Assembly (NCBI GenBank): GCA_900772835.1 | Contig: CAAGSA010000110.1 | Location: 1-31,630, forward strand | Direction of reading: 5' to 3' | DNA: 31,630 bases | Origin: an uncultured Prevotella sp. | GTDB taxonomy: Bacteria; Bacteroidota; Bacteroidia; Bacteroidales; Bacteroidaceae | Part shown: positions 15,952 through 24,874 of the stretch, in pieces | Position numbering within the stretch: position 1 is the stretch's first letter | Layout: every line of letters starts with the position of its first letter | The notes under the pieces: model-generated | The model's database searches: none | The model's input: the letters and a program-made list of their open reading frames with translations, nothing else | Told to the model about the DNA's origin: nothing | Made by a program: the position numbers and the translations under genes

Positions 15952-16809
15952 TCATATTCCCCATTCAGCGGCATCCGCCTTGGCCTCCACTTTCTTCTCT
16001 GTCTTGTCTGGCAGTTTTGGGAAGAAGTCGATACCCGTTATCCGCTCCACCTCGTCCACTGTGTTCACATAGTAGCTTTTCGGACGGTTTCCGGCTGCAT
16101 TCTTGTATATGAATCCTATAGCCTTCGGTGTACCCTCCATGCAGAGCACCACCTTGAAGAAAGCCTCAGGCACAGTCACCTTGTTCTTGCCTATCGTCTT
16201 GTGGCGCTTGTTGTAGAACACCGGTCCGCACACGATATACAAGTCGCCGTATTCCTTGGCCCATCGGCGGCAGGCGTTTTCCATTTCGTTCCAGTCGCCC
16301 CTGTTCAGGTTCGGGTTTTGCGGGCAGATGTTCGTGAAGAGGAACGATTCGTGCATAGCTTTCTCGCTCCATTTGTTGTCGCCTGCCGGGCACATGTGTC
16401 CTCGGTCGAATCGTGAGTTGTAGTAGTCCCAGTCCGTAGCTCTCGGCGCTGCCACCTCTTCGTCTTCGTGGAACTCCTTCTGCTGCCTTTTCGCCTTGCC
16501 CTTGCAGCGGCTTGCCGTCAGCCGCCACGCCACCCAGTTCGGCAGCCTTGTTTCCCTGTTGTACGACACCGTGTAGCCCGTCCTTCTCAGAATCTGTTCC
16601 GGTGTGCCCTTCATCCGTGCTGGAATCTCCAGTCCCTCAGCCCCGGTTACGTGTCCGGTGCTGTGTTCCGTGCCTTGTTCCGCTTGCGTGGTGGTTTCCG
16701 CCTTTTCGTTTCTTATTCCCCCTATCAGTGGTTTGCCGCTGTAGTTTGCAGTGCATCCGAAGGCAATGAGCAATGCGGCTGCAAGTGTCAGTATGTTTTT
16801 TCTCTTCAT
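15952..16809 (-). CDS. Lipoprotein DNA/RNA non-specific endonuclease
   Basis: 285 residues from the ATG at 16809. The frame is open to 16917, but the shorter start gives a clean lipoprotein signal (MKRKN, hydrophobic core, LIAFGC with C19), and a promoter sits directly in front of it. The mature protein carries the beta-beta-alpha-metal nuclease motif DRGHMCPAGD (H138 is the general base), followed by ICPQNPNLNRGDWNEME, which holds the Mg-binding Asn and Glu. Family members cut DNA and RNA without strong sequence preference. Membrane anchoring outside the cytoplasm suggests nucleotide scavenging or degradation of extracellular DNA. A Lys/Glu-rich C-terminal tail follows the domain. Divergent from the cytochrome bd operon. 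Confidence 0.88.
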   Translation of the reverse strand: MKRKNILTLAAALLIAFGCTANYSGKPLIGGIRNEKAETTTQAEQGTEHSTGHVTGAEGLEIPARMKGTPEQILRRTGYTVSYNRETRLPNWVAWRLTASRCKGKAKRQQKEFHEDEEVAAPRATDWDYYNSRFDRGHMCPAGDNKWSEKAMHESFLFTNICPQNPNLNRGDWNEMENACRRWAKEYGDLYIVCGPVFYNKRHKTIGKNKVTVPEAFFKVVLCMEGTPKAIGFIYKNAAGNRPKSYYVNTVDEVERITGIDFFPKLPDKTEKKVEAKADAAEWGI

Positions 16810-16815
16810 AATGGG

Positions 16816-16847
16816 CAAAGTTACGTGTTTTTCTGTTCTTGCGCAAA
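16816..16847 (-). promoter_or_regulatory. Promoter of the endonuclease gene, nearly leaderless
   Basis: On the - strand: TTTG at 16847-16844, 20-bp spacer, TAACTTTG at 16823-16816. The ATG is at 16809, only 6 bp past the -7 box, so the transcript would begin at or within a few bases of the start codon. Confidence 0.6.
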
Positions 16848-16870
16848 TTTTCAAATAAAAACCGTAAATG

Positions 16871-16902
16871 CTTGTGCGGTTGCTTTTAAAGCTATATATT
16901 TG
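16871..16902 (+). promoter_or_regulatory. Promoter of the DUF4492-cydAB operon
   Basis: CTTG at 16871-16874 (weak -33), 20-bp spacer, TATATTTG at 16895-16902 followed by CA. The first gene begins at 16943. The 133-bp region is shared with the divergent endonuclease promoter. Confidence 0.55.
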
Positions 16903-16942
16903 CAAACGAGCTTTCAATACAGCAAACCAAAACCGGCAGGAT

Positions 16943-17176
16943 ATGACAAAACATAACTTATTGTATAGTGTATATCGCTTCTATGCGGATGGCTTCCGGG
17001 GCATGACTCTCGGCAGAGTGCTTTGGGCTGTAATATTGATAAAGCTGTTTGTGATATTCTTCGTTCTCAGACTTTTCTTCTTCCCCGATGTGCTGGAGCA
17101 GAAGTCCGGGGGCGACAAGGCGTCGTATGTGGCAGACGAACTCATTTCGCGCGAAACGCAGAACGTAAATCAATGA
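16943..17176 (+). CDS. DUF4492 family small membrane protein, cytochrome bd operon
   Basis: 77 residues from the ATG at 16943; an upstream in-frame ATG at 16868 lies before the promoter and is not used. An amphipathic start (LLYSVYRFYADGFRGMTLGR) leads into one hydrophobic span (about residues 25-48: VLWAVILIKLFVIFFVLRLFFF in part), then a polar tail. The sequence fits DUF4492, which I know as a short Bacteroidetes family found next to cydAB. It is 18 nt upstream of cydA. By analogy with CydX/CydH, it could be a small accessory subunit of the oxidase; this is inference. Confidence 0.75.
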   Translation: MTKHNLLYSVYRFYADGFRGMTLGRVLWAVILIKLFVIFFVLRLFFFPDVLEQKSGGDKASYVADELISRETQNVNQ

Positions 17177-17194
17177 CATATAAACAGATAATCT

Positions 17195-18760
17195 ATGACA
17201 CATCTCTTGACCGTAGACCCCTCGCTCATCGACTGGTCGCGTGCGCAGTTTGCGCTCACAGCCATCTATCATTGGCTGTTTGTGCCGCTCACGCTTGGGC
17301 TTGCCCTCATTATGGGCATTATGGAAACGTGCTATTATCGCACTGGTAAGCAATTCTGGAAAGATACTGCCGTCTTCTGGCAACGGCTGTTCGGTGTGAA
17401 CTTCGCCGTGGGCATTGCCACGGGACTCATCCTCGAGTTCGAGTTCGGCACCAACTGGAGCAACTACTCCTGGTTCGTGGGCGACATATTCGGTGCGCCC
17501 CTCGCCATCGAGGGTGTCGTGGCGTTCTTTATGGAGAGCACCTTCGTTGCCGTGATGTTCTTCGGCTGGAACAAGGTGTCGCGCGGTTTCCATCTGGCAT
17601 CCACCTGGCTCACGGGTCTCGGTGCCACCATCTCGGCGTGGTGGATTCTCGTGGCAAACGCCTGGATGCAAAACCCCGTGGGCTGCGAGTTCAACCCCGA
17701 CACCGTGCGCAACGAGATGACGAGCTTTGCCGATGTGGCGCTCTCGCCGTTTGCCGTGGACAAGTTCTTCCACACCGTCACCTCCACGTGGGTCGTGGGT
17801 GCCGTGTTCGTGTGTGCCGTCAGCTGCTGGTTCCTGCTCCGTCGCCGCGAGCTGGAGATGGCGCGCCAGAGTATCAGGATAGCGAGCATCGTGGGCATAG
17901 CGGCAGCCCTGCTCACAATGATGACGGGCGACTTCTCTGCCGTGAAGGTGGTAGAGGCGCAGCCTATGAAGCTTGCCGCGATGGAGGCGCTTTACGATGG
18001 CGGCAAGGGCGTGCCGCTCACTGCCGTTGCAGCCGTGAACCCGTTCCGGCAGCCCGACTATGCCGCTGGCGGCGAGACCCCTTTGCGTATATCAATCCCC
18101 AATGGTCTCTCCATACTTGCCACCCACACCCCCGACGGCTACGTGCCGGGAGTGAACGACCTGCTCAACGGCTACACGCGTGCCGACGGCAAGCGCGAAC
18201 CGTCGGCCGAAGAGAAGATGGAGCGCGGCCGCAGAGCCATTGCCTCGCTTGCCGAATACCGTCGGCTGAAGGCTGCCGATGCCGCCGACAAGCGTCTGCC
18301 CGCACTCGAGGCACAGCTGAAGCAGGATATGCCCTACTTCGGCTATGGCTACATAAAGGACCGTGCGGAGCTGGTGCCATATATCCCCGTCAACTTCTAT
18401 GCCTTCCGCGTGATGGTGGGCGTGGGCACACTGCTGCTGCTCTTCTTCCTCGTCATCGGGCATGTGGCTTGGCGTATGGACATCACGGCGCGTCGCCGTT
18501 GGCTCCATCTGGCAGCGCTGGCTATGCTGCCGCTCACTTATGTGGCGAGCGAGGCAGGCTGGATAGTGGCCGAACTCGGCAGACAGCCTTGGGCGATACA
18601 GGACATGCTGCCCACGGTGGCTGCCGTGTCAGACCTCAAGTCGGGCAGCGTGGCACTCACGTTCTTTCTCTTCCTCGTGCTCTTCACCGTGCTGCTGGTG
18701 GTGGAAATGAGCATCATGTGGCGCGTGATAAAAAACTACAATGCGCCTAAGCAATCCTAA
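17195..18760 (+). CDS. cydA: Cytochrome bd ubiquinol oxidase subunit I
   Basis: 521 residues, about nine membrane helices. Haem and proton-path residues are in place: H26 (AIYHWLF, haem b595/d side), E106 and E114 (APLAIEG, FFMEST), H193 (FFHTVTSTW) and M407 (RVMVGVG), the two b558 ligands. The quinol loop carries K259 and E264 (QPMKLAAMEA), and GRQPW follows near the end. It reduces O2 to water with quinol electrons at high affinity and is the oxidase used by Bacteroidales at nanomolar oxygen. The quinol loop is of the short type. The stop codon overlaps the cydB ATG by one base (TAATG). Confidence 0.95.
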   Translation: MTHLLTVDPSLIDWSRAQFALTAIYHWLFVPLTLGLALIMGIMETCYYRTGKQFWKDTAVFWQRLFGVNFAVGIATGLILEFEFGTNWSNYSWFVGDIFGAPLAIEGVVAFFMESTFVAVMFFGWNKVSRGFHLASTWLTGLGATISAWWILVANAWMQNPVGCEFNPDTVRNEMTSFADVALSPFAVDKFFHTVTSTWVVGAVFVCAVSCWFLLRRRELEMARQSIRIASIVGIAAALLTMMTGDFSAVKVVEAQPMKLAAMEALYDGGKGVPLTAVAAVNPFRQPDYAAGGETPLRISIPNGLSILATHTPDGYVPGVNDLLNGYTRADGKREPSAEEKMERGRRAIASLAEYRRLKAADAADKRLPALEAQLKQDMPYFGYGYIKDRAELVPYIPVNFYAFRVMVGVGTLLLLFFLVIGHVAWRMDITARRRWLHLAALAMLPLTYVASEAGWIVAELGRQPWAIQDMLPTVAAVSDLKSGSVALTFFLFLVLFTVLLVVEMSIMWRVIKNYNAPKQS

Positions 18761-19893
18761 TGTTCAACCCTATAACAATGATAATTCCTATGACATACGA
18801 ATTCTTGCAACAATACTGGTGGTTCATCGTCTCGCTACTCGGGGCGCTGCTCGTGTTTCTGCTCTTCGTGCAGGGCGCAAACTCCATGGTCTACAGTCTC
18901 GGCAGAACGGAAGAAGGGCAGCGCAGGGTGCTCGAATCCACGGGGCGCAAGTGGGAGATAACCTTCACCACGCTCGTCACCTTCGGCGGAGGTTTCTTCG
19001 CCTCCTTCCCCCTGTTCTACAGCACCAGCTTCGGCGGTGCCTACTGGCTCTGGATGATAATCCTCTTCTCGTTCGTGCTGCAGGCGGTGAGCTACGAGTT
19101 CCAGCTGAAGAAAGGCAATCTGCTCGGCACACGCACCTTCCGCTGGTTCCTCGTGCTGAACGGCATAGTGGGGCCGCTGCTGCTCGGCGGCGCGGTTGCC
19201 ACATTCTTCAACGGTTCCAACTTTATCGTGGAGAAGGCATCGCTCACCGACGTCGGTTCTCCCGTAATCAGCCGCTGGGCCAACGCCTCGGCTGGTCTCG
19301 ACGCACTGCTCGACCCATGGAACCTCGTGTTCGGTCTTGCTGTGATGTTTCTTGCGCGTATGCTCGGCACACTGTATATTATAAATAATGTGGACGACGA
19401 GGACATACGTTCGCGTGCCAGCGTGCGCCTTGTCGGCTGCACCGTGCCCTTTCTCCTGCTCTTCCTTGCCTTCTTCGTGCGCCTGCTGCTGAAGGACGGC
19501 TATGCTGTGGATGCGCAGACGGGCACCGTGTTCATGCAGCCGCTGAAGTATCTCCACAACTATCTCGCCATGCCGCTGCTTGCCGTGCTCACGCTCGCCG
19601 GTGTGGTGCTGTTGCTCTATGGCGTGGTGCGCACGGTGGTCAGCAGAACCTACGTCAGGGGCATCTGGCCGGCAGGCATTGGTGTGATACTGGTGGTCCT
19701 CTGCCTTCTGCTTGTGGCAGGATACTCCGGCACCGCCTATTATCCCTCCAATGCCGACCTGCAGAGTTCGCTCACCATCGCCAACAGCTGCAGCAGCGAG
19801 TTCACACTGCGCACCATGTTCTACGTATCGTTCCTTGTGCCATTTGTGTTCGCATACATTGCATACGTGTGGCGAGTGATGGACCGGAAGTAA
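18760..19893 (+). CDS. cydB: Cytochrome bd ubiquinol oxidase subunit II
   Basis: 377 residues, about eight membrane helices; partner of CydA. VLQAVSYEFQLKKGN corresponds to the conserved FEFR region after helix 3, and SNADLQSSLTIANSCSSE is the usual periplasmic segment before the last helix. Start: the ATG overlapping the cydA stop gives MFNPITMI; an internal Met at codon 11 (18790, MTYEFLQQYWWF) matches the usual family start and is a good alternative. Translational coupling to cydA is likely in either case. Confidence 0.95.
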   Translation: MFNPITMIIPMTYEFLQQYWWFIVSLLGALLVFLLFVQGANSMVYSLGRTEEGQRRVLESTGRKWEITFTTLVTFGGGFFASFPLFYSTSFGGAYWLWMIILFSFVLQAVSYEFQLKKGNLLGTRTFRWFLVLNGIVGPLLLGGAVATFFNGSNFIVEKASLTDVGSPVISRWANASAGLDALLDPWNLVFGLAVMFLARMLGTLYIINNVDDEDIRSRASVRLVGCTVPFLLLFLAFFVRLLLKDGYAVDAQTGTVFMQPLKYLHNYLAMPLLAVLTLAGVVLLLYGVVRTVVSRTYVRGIWPAGIGVILVVLCLLLVAGYSGTAYYPSNADLQSSLTIANSCSSEFTLRTMFYVSFLVPFVFAYIAYVWRVMDRK

Positions 19894-19936
19894 CATCCTT
19901 GCGTCATTCCGTCCCCAGCCGGGGCTTATTCATACG

Positions 19937-19974
19937 GTTCCTGCCATAGAAACATTTGTTTCTGCGGCAGGAAC
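19937..19974. other. Compact two-step hairpin
   Basis: gttcctgcc (19937-19945) pairs with ggcaggaac (19966-19974), and agaaac (19948-19953) pairs with gtttct (19958-19963) inside it, closed by a 4-nt loop: 15 base pairs in 38 nt. No T run follows, so not an obvious terminator. Confidence 0.6.
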
Positions 19975-20064
19975 TCGCTGTTATATGCCGTTCCCCATCC
20001 ATTACTGTGCCGTTTGTGAGTCATAATGAAATCAGTCAAAGTCATAACCATGCCGTTTCCATGT

Positions 20065-20150
20065 TGTAAACGGGTCGTTTGTGCCTCGTAAGTGGGGCAT
20101 TTGTCATTCGTAAGTTGGGTGTTTGTCATTCGTAGGTGGGGTGTTGCTTA
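20065..20150. repeat. 22-bp degenerate tandem repeat, four copies
   Basis: Units at 20065-20086, 20087-20108, 20109-20130 and 20131-20150 (the last incomplete). The middle two open CGTAAGT and end TTTGTCATT, differing at three positions; the outer two are more worn. It lies between cydB and the promoter of the large secreted protein. Confidence 0.75.
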
Positions 20151-20224
20151 TATTGTAATTGCTATTGTATTTCCGACAATATGAAATATAAAGAAATATA
20201 AAATAACATTTTGTTTTGAAAAAA

Positions 20225-20255
20225 TTTGGTTTGTCGATAAAAATAGCTACTTTTG
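20225..20255 (+). promoter_or_regulatory. Promoter of the large secreted protein gene
   Basis: TTTG at 20225-20228, 19-bp spacer, TACTTTTG at 20248-20255: a full Bacteroidetes promoter with the same spacing as the one at 4003-4033. The start codon at 20296 lies about 35 nt past the predicted transcription start. Confidence 0.7.
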
Positions 20256-20295
20256 TGGCGTGCTAACTTTATACTATTTTAAAAAGTATTTATTT

Positions 20296-23200
20296 ATGAG
20301 AAACAGGAAAAGAATCACAGCGCTTTGTTTGGCTTTGCTTGCAGCAGGCGCAATGACAGCGCAAAACCTGAAAATCTATGGTCACATGACATTGTCGGAC
20401 AGTTTCGATTTCCCCCCCCCCTGGCATTTATTCTTTCCAACCTAAGGCAGGAACAAGTGTCACCCCGGTTTTCGAACGCGACGGCTGGTATTCAAGCGGA
20501 GGGTTAGTCTGCATTGACAGCAAGCTGTACTCAGTGAACCGCGATGACAAGAAAATCGAAGTGTTTGACACCAAGGCAACACCATGGAATGCCGTGTCGC
20601 AAGTGACATTCAGCGGATTTAACGGCGCCACCGACTTGACCTACGACATCGCTACGCAAACGGTTTACGGATGCTTCATAGAGGCGGATGGTACTTATTC
20701 CTTCGGAACACTGAATCTTGAAACCGGTGAGAGAACCAAGATTGGAACTGCGCTGACGCAATTCTTCTCGGCAATAGCCGCCGACAGTAATGGTACAATA
20801 TACGGAGTGGGTGCCGACCTTGCGCTTTACAAATTTGACAAATCAACAGGCGGCACGACAAAAGTGGGTGACACGGGACTCGCCACGATAGACCACTGGG
20901 TTCCGCAGTCGGCGGAATTCGACCACGACAGCAACACATTATACTATTGTTATAACACAAGCAATATCTCCATTATTGCAAACAATACCTACCTATATAC
21001 TATCAATACGGAGACGGGACATGCCGACAAAGTGATGCAGTTTCCGCAGAACGAGACCTTTGTGGACATCTATATCCCGGCATCTACACAGAACGTGGGG
21101 GCGCCGGCAAAGGTGGATGCCCTTGCGGCTTCGTTTGATAAGGGCACGGGCAACGGCACGGTTTCATTCGTCATGCCGGCGAAGAGCATAGACGGAAAAG
21201 ACCTTTCCGGAAACATAGCCTACACGATAGCCATAGGCGGCGCGACGGTGGCAGAGGGATCGGCAAAGGCTGGTGATGCCGTAAGCAAAGCCGTGAGCAC
21301 AGCAGCGACGGGCGAAACCACACTGTCCGTAACACTGTCCAATGCTTCCGGCAAGACATCGGTGACCGAGATTACCACATTCATAGGCATCGACACTCCG
21401 CTGCCGGCAGCCAATCTAAAGCTAAGCACTGTCGACAGCCAGACCGTTACCCTCACATGGGATGCCCCCACGGCAGGAGTGCACGGAGGATACATAGAGC
21501 CGGAGAACCTGAGATACAGGGTGATGCGTATGCCGGAGGGAACAGTGTGTGCCGATGCTCTGGCCGCAACAATATTCACCGAGAACCTGTCGCCGGCAGA
21601 GGTGACAAGCGTGTATTATGAAGTCGTGGCAAAGAACTCGGCGGCAAGCGGCGAGATTGTAGCGTCGAACCGCGTGAATGTTGGACCGCCGATAGAAGTG
21701 CCTTACGGCGAGGCTTTCGATAGCGATGAGCGTTTTGCCACGTTCACCGTGACCGACGGTTACGGCGACGGTTCCACATGGAAACGCGTGACAAACAGTG
21801 ATGATGATATAAGCTATGCCGTATGCGAATACAACAGAAGCAACCCGAAGGACGAATGGCTCATCACACCGCCACTGAAGCTCTACAAGGGTGTGAAGTA
21901 TGTGCTCTCATTCAAGGCATCGAGCGTATTCATGACAAAGCCCGAAAAGCTTGCAGTGGCATACGGCAAGGGAAACACACCGGAGAGCATGACCAATGTG
22001 GTGATGGAGCCTGCCGTTGTTGACAACAGGACATCCGGCGAATGGAAGGCATATTCATACACAATAGAAATAGCTGAAGACGGCAATTATAATTTCGGAT
22101 TCCATGCCGTATCGGATGCGGACATGTTCAATCTGGCTCTGACCGGCATCAGCATTGACGGTTCACAGTTGTCCGCTCCAGTGGAGGTGGGCAATCTCTC
22201 GGCAACATCAGATGCCAACGGTGCACTGACGGCCGACGTTGTTTTCACCGCTCCTTCAAAGACCGTGGAGGGCAGGGACATAGACAAGCTCACCAAGGTG
22301 GAAATACTGTGCAACGGAAAACTGCAGAAGACCATCGACAACCCTCTGCCCGGTTCGGAGCAGAAGGCAACGGTCGGCGTGAACAGTGGTTCTAACACTA
22401 TCTCCGTATTGGCATACAACGTGGCTGGCGCAAGCATCCCGGCAAAGACAACTGTATATGCAGGACCCGACGTGCCGGGCAGGACAACAGTGAGCGTGCG
22501 TCTGAAGGACGGAAAGCAAATTGTTTCGTGGAATACTCCAGAGGGACAGAACGGAGGATATGTTGAGCCGGCAGACTGCAAGTATACCGTATACCGTTTT
22601 GTGGGTGACGAACAGACAACGCTCGTTATGGACACCTTGGGGATGAGCTATGCTGACGACTACACAGCCACGAGCCAGGCTGTGGTCACGTATGCCGTTG
22701 TGCCGAACAACAGTCTGGGCTATGGAATATACAGCACGGCACAGCCGATCGTAGTGGGAGGCACACCGTTCGAACTGCCGTATTTCGAGACATTCAAATC
22801 CGGATTCAGCACATATCCGATATGGAGTATGGTGGCACGTTCGGGAATCGGAAGCTGGGTGATATACGACAAAGACAAGACCATGGGAATGCCGGAGCCT
22901 TATGACAAGGACGGAGGCTATATCTTCTTCTCCAAGAACTACGATGGTGACCGCTGCCAGCTCTTCTCCGGCAACATAAGTCTGTTGGGAGCAAAGAACC
23001 CGACACTCGAACTGTGGTACTATAACAAAAAGTCGCAGAATACTCTTGCAATACAGGCTTCTGCCGACACCGGCGAATGGGAAGACCTGAAGGTAATCAA
23101 TTATGACAACGACCAACCTGAGGGATGGACCAAGGTGAGTCTGCCGCTGACGCAGTATAAGAATAACAGTTATCTGCAGATAGGATTCGAGGCAACAGCA

Positions 23201-24628
23201 AACGACAGCGGCATAATAGCCATCGATGCCATCGGAGTGCGCGACATTTACGGCAACGACCTTGCCGTGACGCTTAGCGGAAAGAAGCATTTCTTCTATG
23301 ATGCCGACAACCTGCTAATGGCAACCGTGCAGAATCTCGGACAGACAGATGCCGGAGATTATACCGTGAACTTCTACCGCAACGATGATGTCATCTCTAC
23401 GGAGAACGGAACGCCGCTCGCAGCCGGAGAAATGAAAGTGTTCGCGTGCAACGTGAAGCTCGGACCAGGCAATGCCGATACAGACAACTACCGCGTTGAG
23501 GTGGAATATGCTGCCGACGACAACACGGCAAACAACATTTCCGATGTGCTTGCAGTAAGCAACAGCATGCCTAAGTATCCTGTGGCTACAGGACTTGCAG
23601 CATCAGCTGAGGGCAACACTGTGCGCCTGTCATGGACAGAACCTGCTCCTTATGTGGCACCGGCTCCAGTGGCAGTGACGGAGAGCTTCGAGGACTACAC
23701 TCCATTCACAATCGACGACCTCGGCGAATGGCTGCTTGAAGACGTGGATGGAGAGGATGGCACATTCGGCATCCTGCCTCTCAACTTCCCGTATCGTGAG
23801 GAAGCAAAATCGTTCCAGGTGTTCAGTGCTGATTATCTGCATATGCGCAGCGACGGTGATTTTGAAGTTTGGCAGGCACACACAGGCAAACAGATGCTTA
23901 TGGCATTTGCCGACAAGGATCGACAGAACGACGACTGGCTGATTTCACCGGAACTCTCTGGCGGTAAGCAGACCGTCAAGTTCTGGGTGAGAAGCGTTTC
24001 TCGCAATTATTCGTTCGAGACATATTCCGTTATGGGATCAACGACAGGCAGGGATATTGCAGACTTTACAGAGGTGGTTAAGGGTGAGGCTCCTTTTGAT
24101 TGGACAGAAGTAAAGGTTGAGCTGCCGGAAGGAACCAAGTATTTTGCAATACGCTGTACGTCAGCAGACAATTATCTTATGGCGCTCGATGATGTTACTT
24201 ACATTCCAGGCACTGGTCTGCCGAGCGAATTCTCGCTTGTGGGATACAACATCTATCGCGACGGCGAGAAGATAACCCAGGAACCTGTGGGCACAATGGC
24301 ATTTACCGACAATGCCGACAGGAGCAAGAGACATCTCTATGCGGTGACAGCTGTTTACGATACAGGCGAATCCCGTTTCTCGAACGTAGTCGCGGTTGAC
24401 GACTTGAGTGGTGTGGCTACTGTTGCATCGGGCAATGTCACAGTGAAGACTATCGGCAATTCTATCGTCATTGGTCAGGCTGAAGGCAAGAATGTTGTAG
24501 TAAGCAATGCTGCAGGTGCAGTCCTCTTCAGTGGCAGGGCTGCAGAACAGACAGTTTCTGTGCCGGCAGTAAGTGGCATATACGTTGTCAAGGTTGGTGG
24601 AATAGTGAAGAAGATTGTAGTGAGATAA
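20296..24628 (+). CDS. Large T9SS-type secreted multidomain protein, frame interrupted at a C10 tract
   Basis: The ATG at 20296 opens a signal peptide (MRNRKRITALCLALLAAGAM, cut after TAQ). That frame dies at a TAA (20443-20445) because of ten C's at 20412-20421. Deleting one C joins it to the frame open to 24628, giving 1443 residues with the natural junction DFPPPGIYSFQP. Domains of the joined protein: propeller-like repeats about 40-260; Fn3-like modules; three choice-of-anchor J/MAM-like lectin-fold domains near 467-620, 826-990 and 1127-1305 (marked by DEWLITPPL and DDWLISPEL); a CARDB-like segment about 990-1090; and a T9SS-like sorting tail about 1375-1443 ending GIYVVKVGGIVKKIVVR. It should be exported across the outer membrane and held at the surface. 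A GTG at 20534 could start a leaderless 1364-residue form, which I think unlikely. The ligand is unknown. The gene is phase-OFF as read, or carries a sequencing error. Confidence 0.82.
20412..20421 (+). repeat. C10 homopolymer within the coding sequence (candidate phase switch)
   Basis: Ten consecutive C's, about 39 codons into the gene. Lengths of 9 or 12 keep the reading frame; 10 and 11 do not. It is the longest G/C run in the window. Confidence 0.85.
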
Positions 24629-24713
24629 CGGTTTTCAAGAAGAATTTGCGGGTTATGGAAAAGCTGTCGACGTATTCGGCTGATAGGCTCTGTACTTATA
24701 ATTCTCAGATTCT

Positions 24714-24809
24714 GGTTTGAAACGATATGACAAAGTGAAGTCCTGAGTATGTGGGCTGTCATACTCTGACGACTTCAACGGTCTGAAACAATATAATAAG
24801 GTGAAGCCC
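24714..24809 (+). repeat. Two related 30-bp copies preceding hairpins
   Basis: 24714-24743 and 24780-24809 match at about 23 of 30 positions (shared core GGTnTGAAACnATATnA and GTGAAG). The first copy leads into a hairpin of stems 24737-24742/24771-24776 and 24745-24751/24760-24766. The second leads into the strong terminator stem at 24803. It looks like a duplicated terminator unit, the first copy worn. Confidence 0.5.
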
Positions 24810-24856
24810 CGGCAGTGCAATTGGTTTATGTTGCATTGCCGGGGCTTCGCTTTTGG
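24801..24856 (+). terminator. Strong terminator of the secreted protein gene
   Basis: 18-bp arms gaagccccggcagtgcaa (24803-24820) and ttgcattgccggggcttc (24831-24848), one wobble, 10-nt loop, followed by GCTTTT. It sits between convergent genes and may also stop the minus-strand operon ending at 24875. Confidence 0.85.
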
Positions 24857-24874
24857 GGGATTGGGCGTGTGGGT

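Larger units (their letters stand above)
19894..20224. other. Non-coding region with hairpins and a 22-bp array
   Basis: No gene is supported. A GC hairpin ccccagccgggg at 19913-19924 followed by CTTATT may terminate the cyd operon. A second hairpin (19937-19974) and a tandem array (20065-20150) follow. The rest is AT-rich and leads into the promoter at 20225-20255. Confidence 0.5.

Noticed and set aside
16810..16917. Longer start for the endonuclease
   Set aside because: It would put 36 residues before a clean lipoprotein signal and would overlap the promoter at 16816-16847.
17638..18750. 370-codon + frame inside cydA
   Set aside because: Lies in another frame of a gene with full catalytic motifs. 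The translation is rich in Arg, His, Cys and Gly and has no domain.
18835..19896. 353-codon minus frame opposite cydB
   Set aside because: Antisense shadow of cydB, low complexity rich in His, Glu and Gln, with no start context.
19926..20129. 67-codon minus frame after cydB
   Set aside because: It merely reads through the 22-bp tandem array (22 is not a multiple of 3, so units are read in shifting frames) and the hairpin; no ribosome site or promoter.
20412..20445. Programmed ribosomal frameshift at the C tract
   Set aside because: Joining needs a +1 shift. A C-run can slip, but I see no downstream stimulatory structure or rare-codon arrangement, and no family precedent comes to mind. Length variation in DNA is the simpler reading.
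22256..23290. 344-codon minus frame inside the large secreted protein
   Set aside because: Antisense shadow; the sense strand codes for recognisable repeated surface domains.
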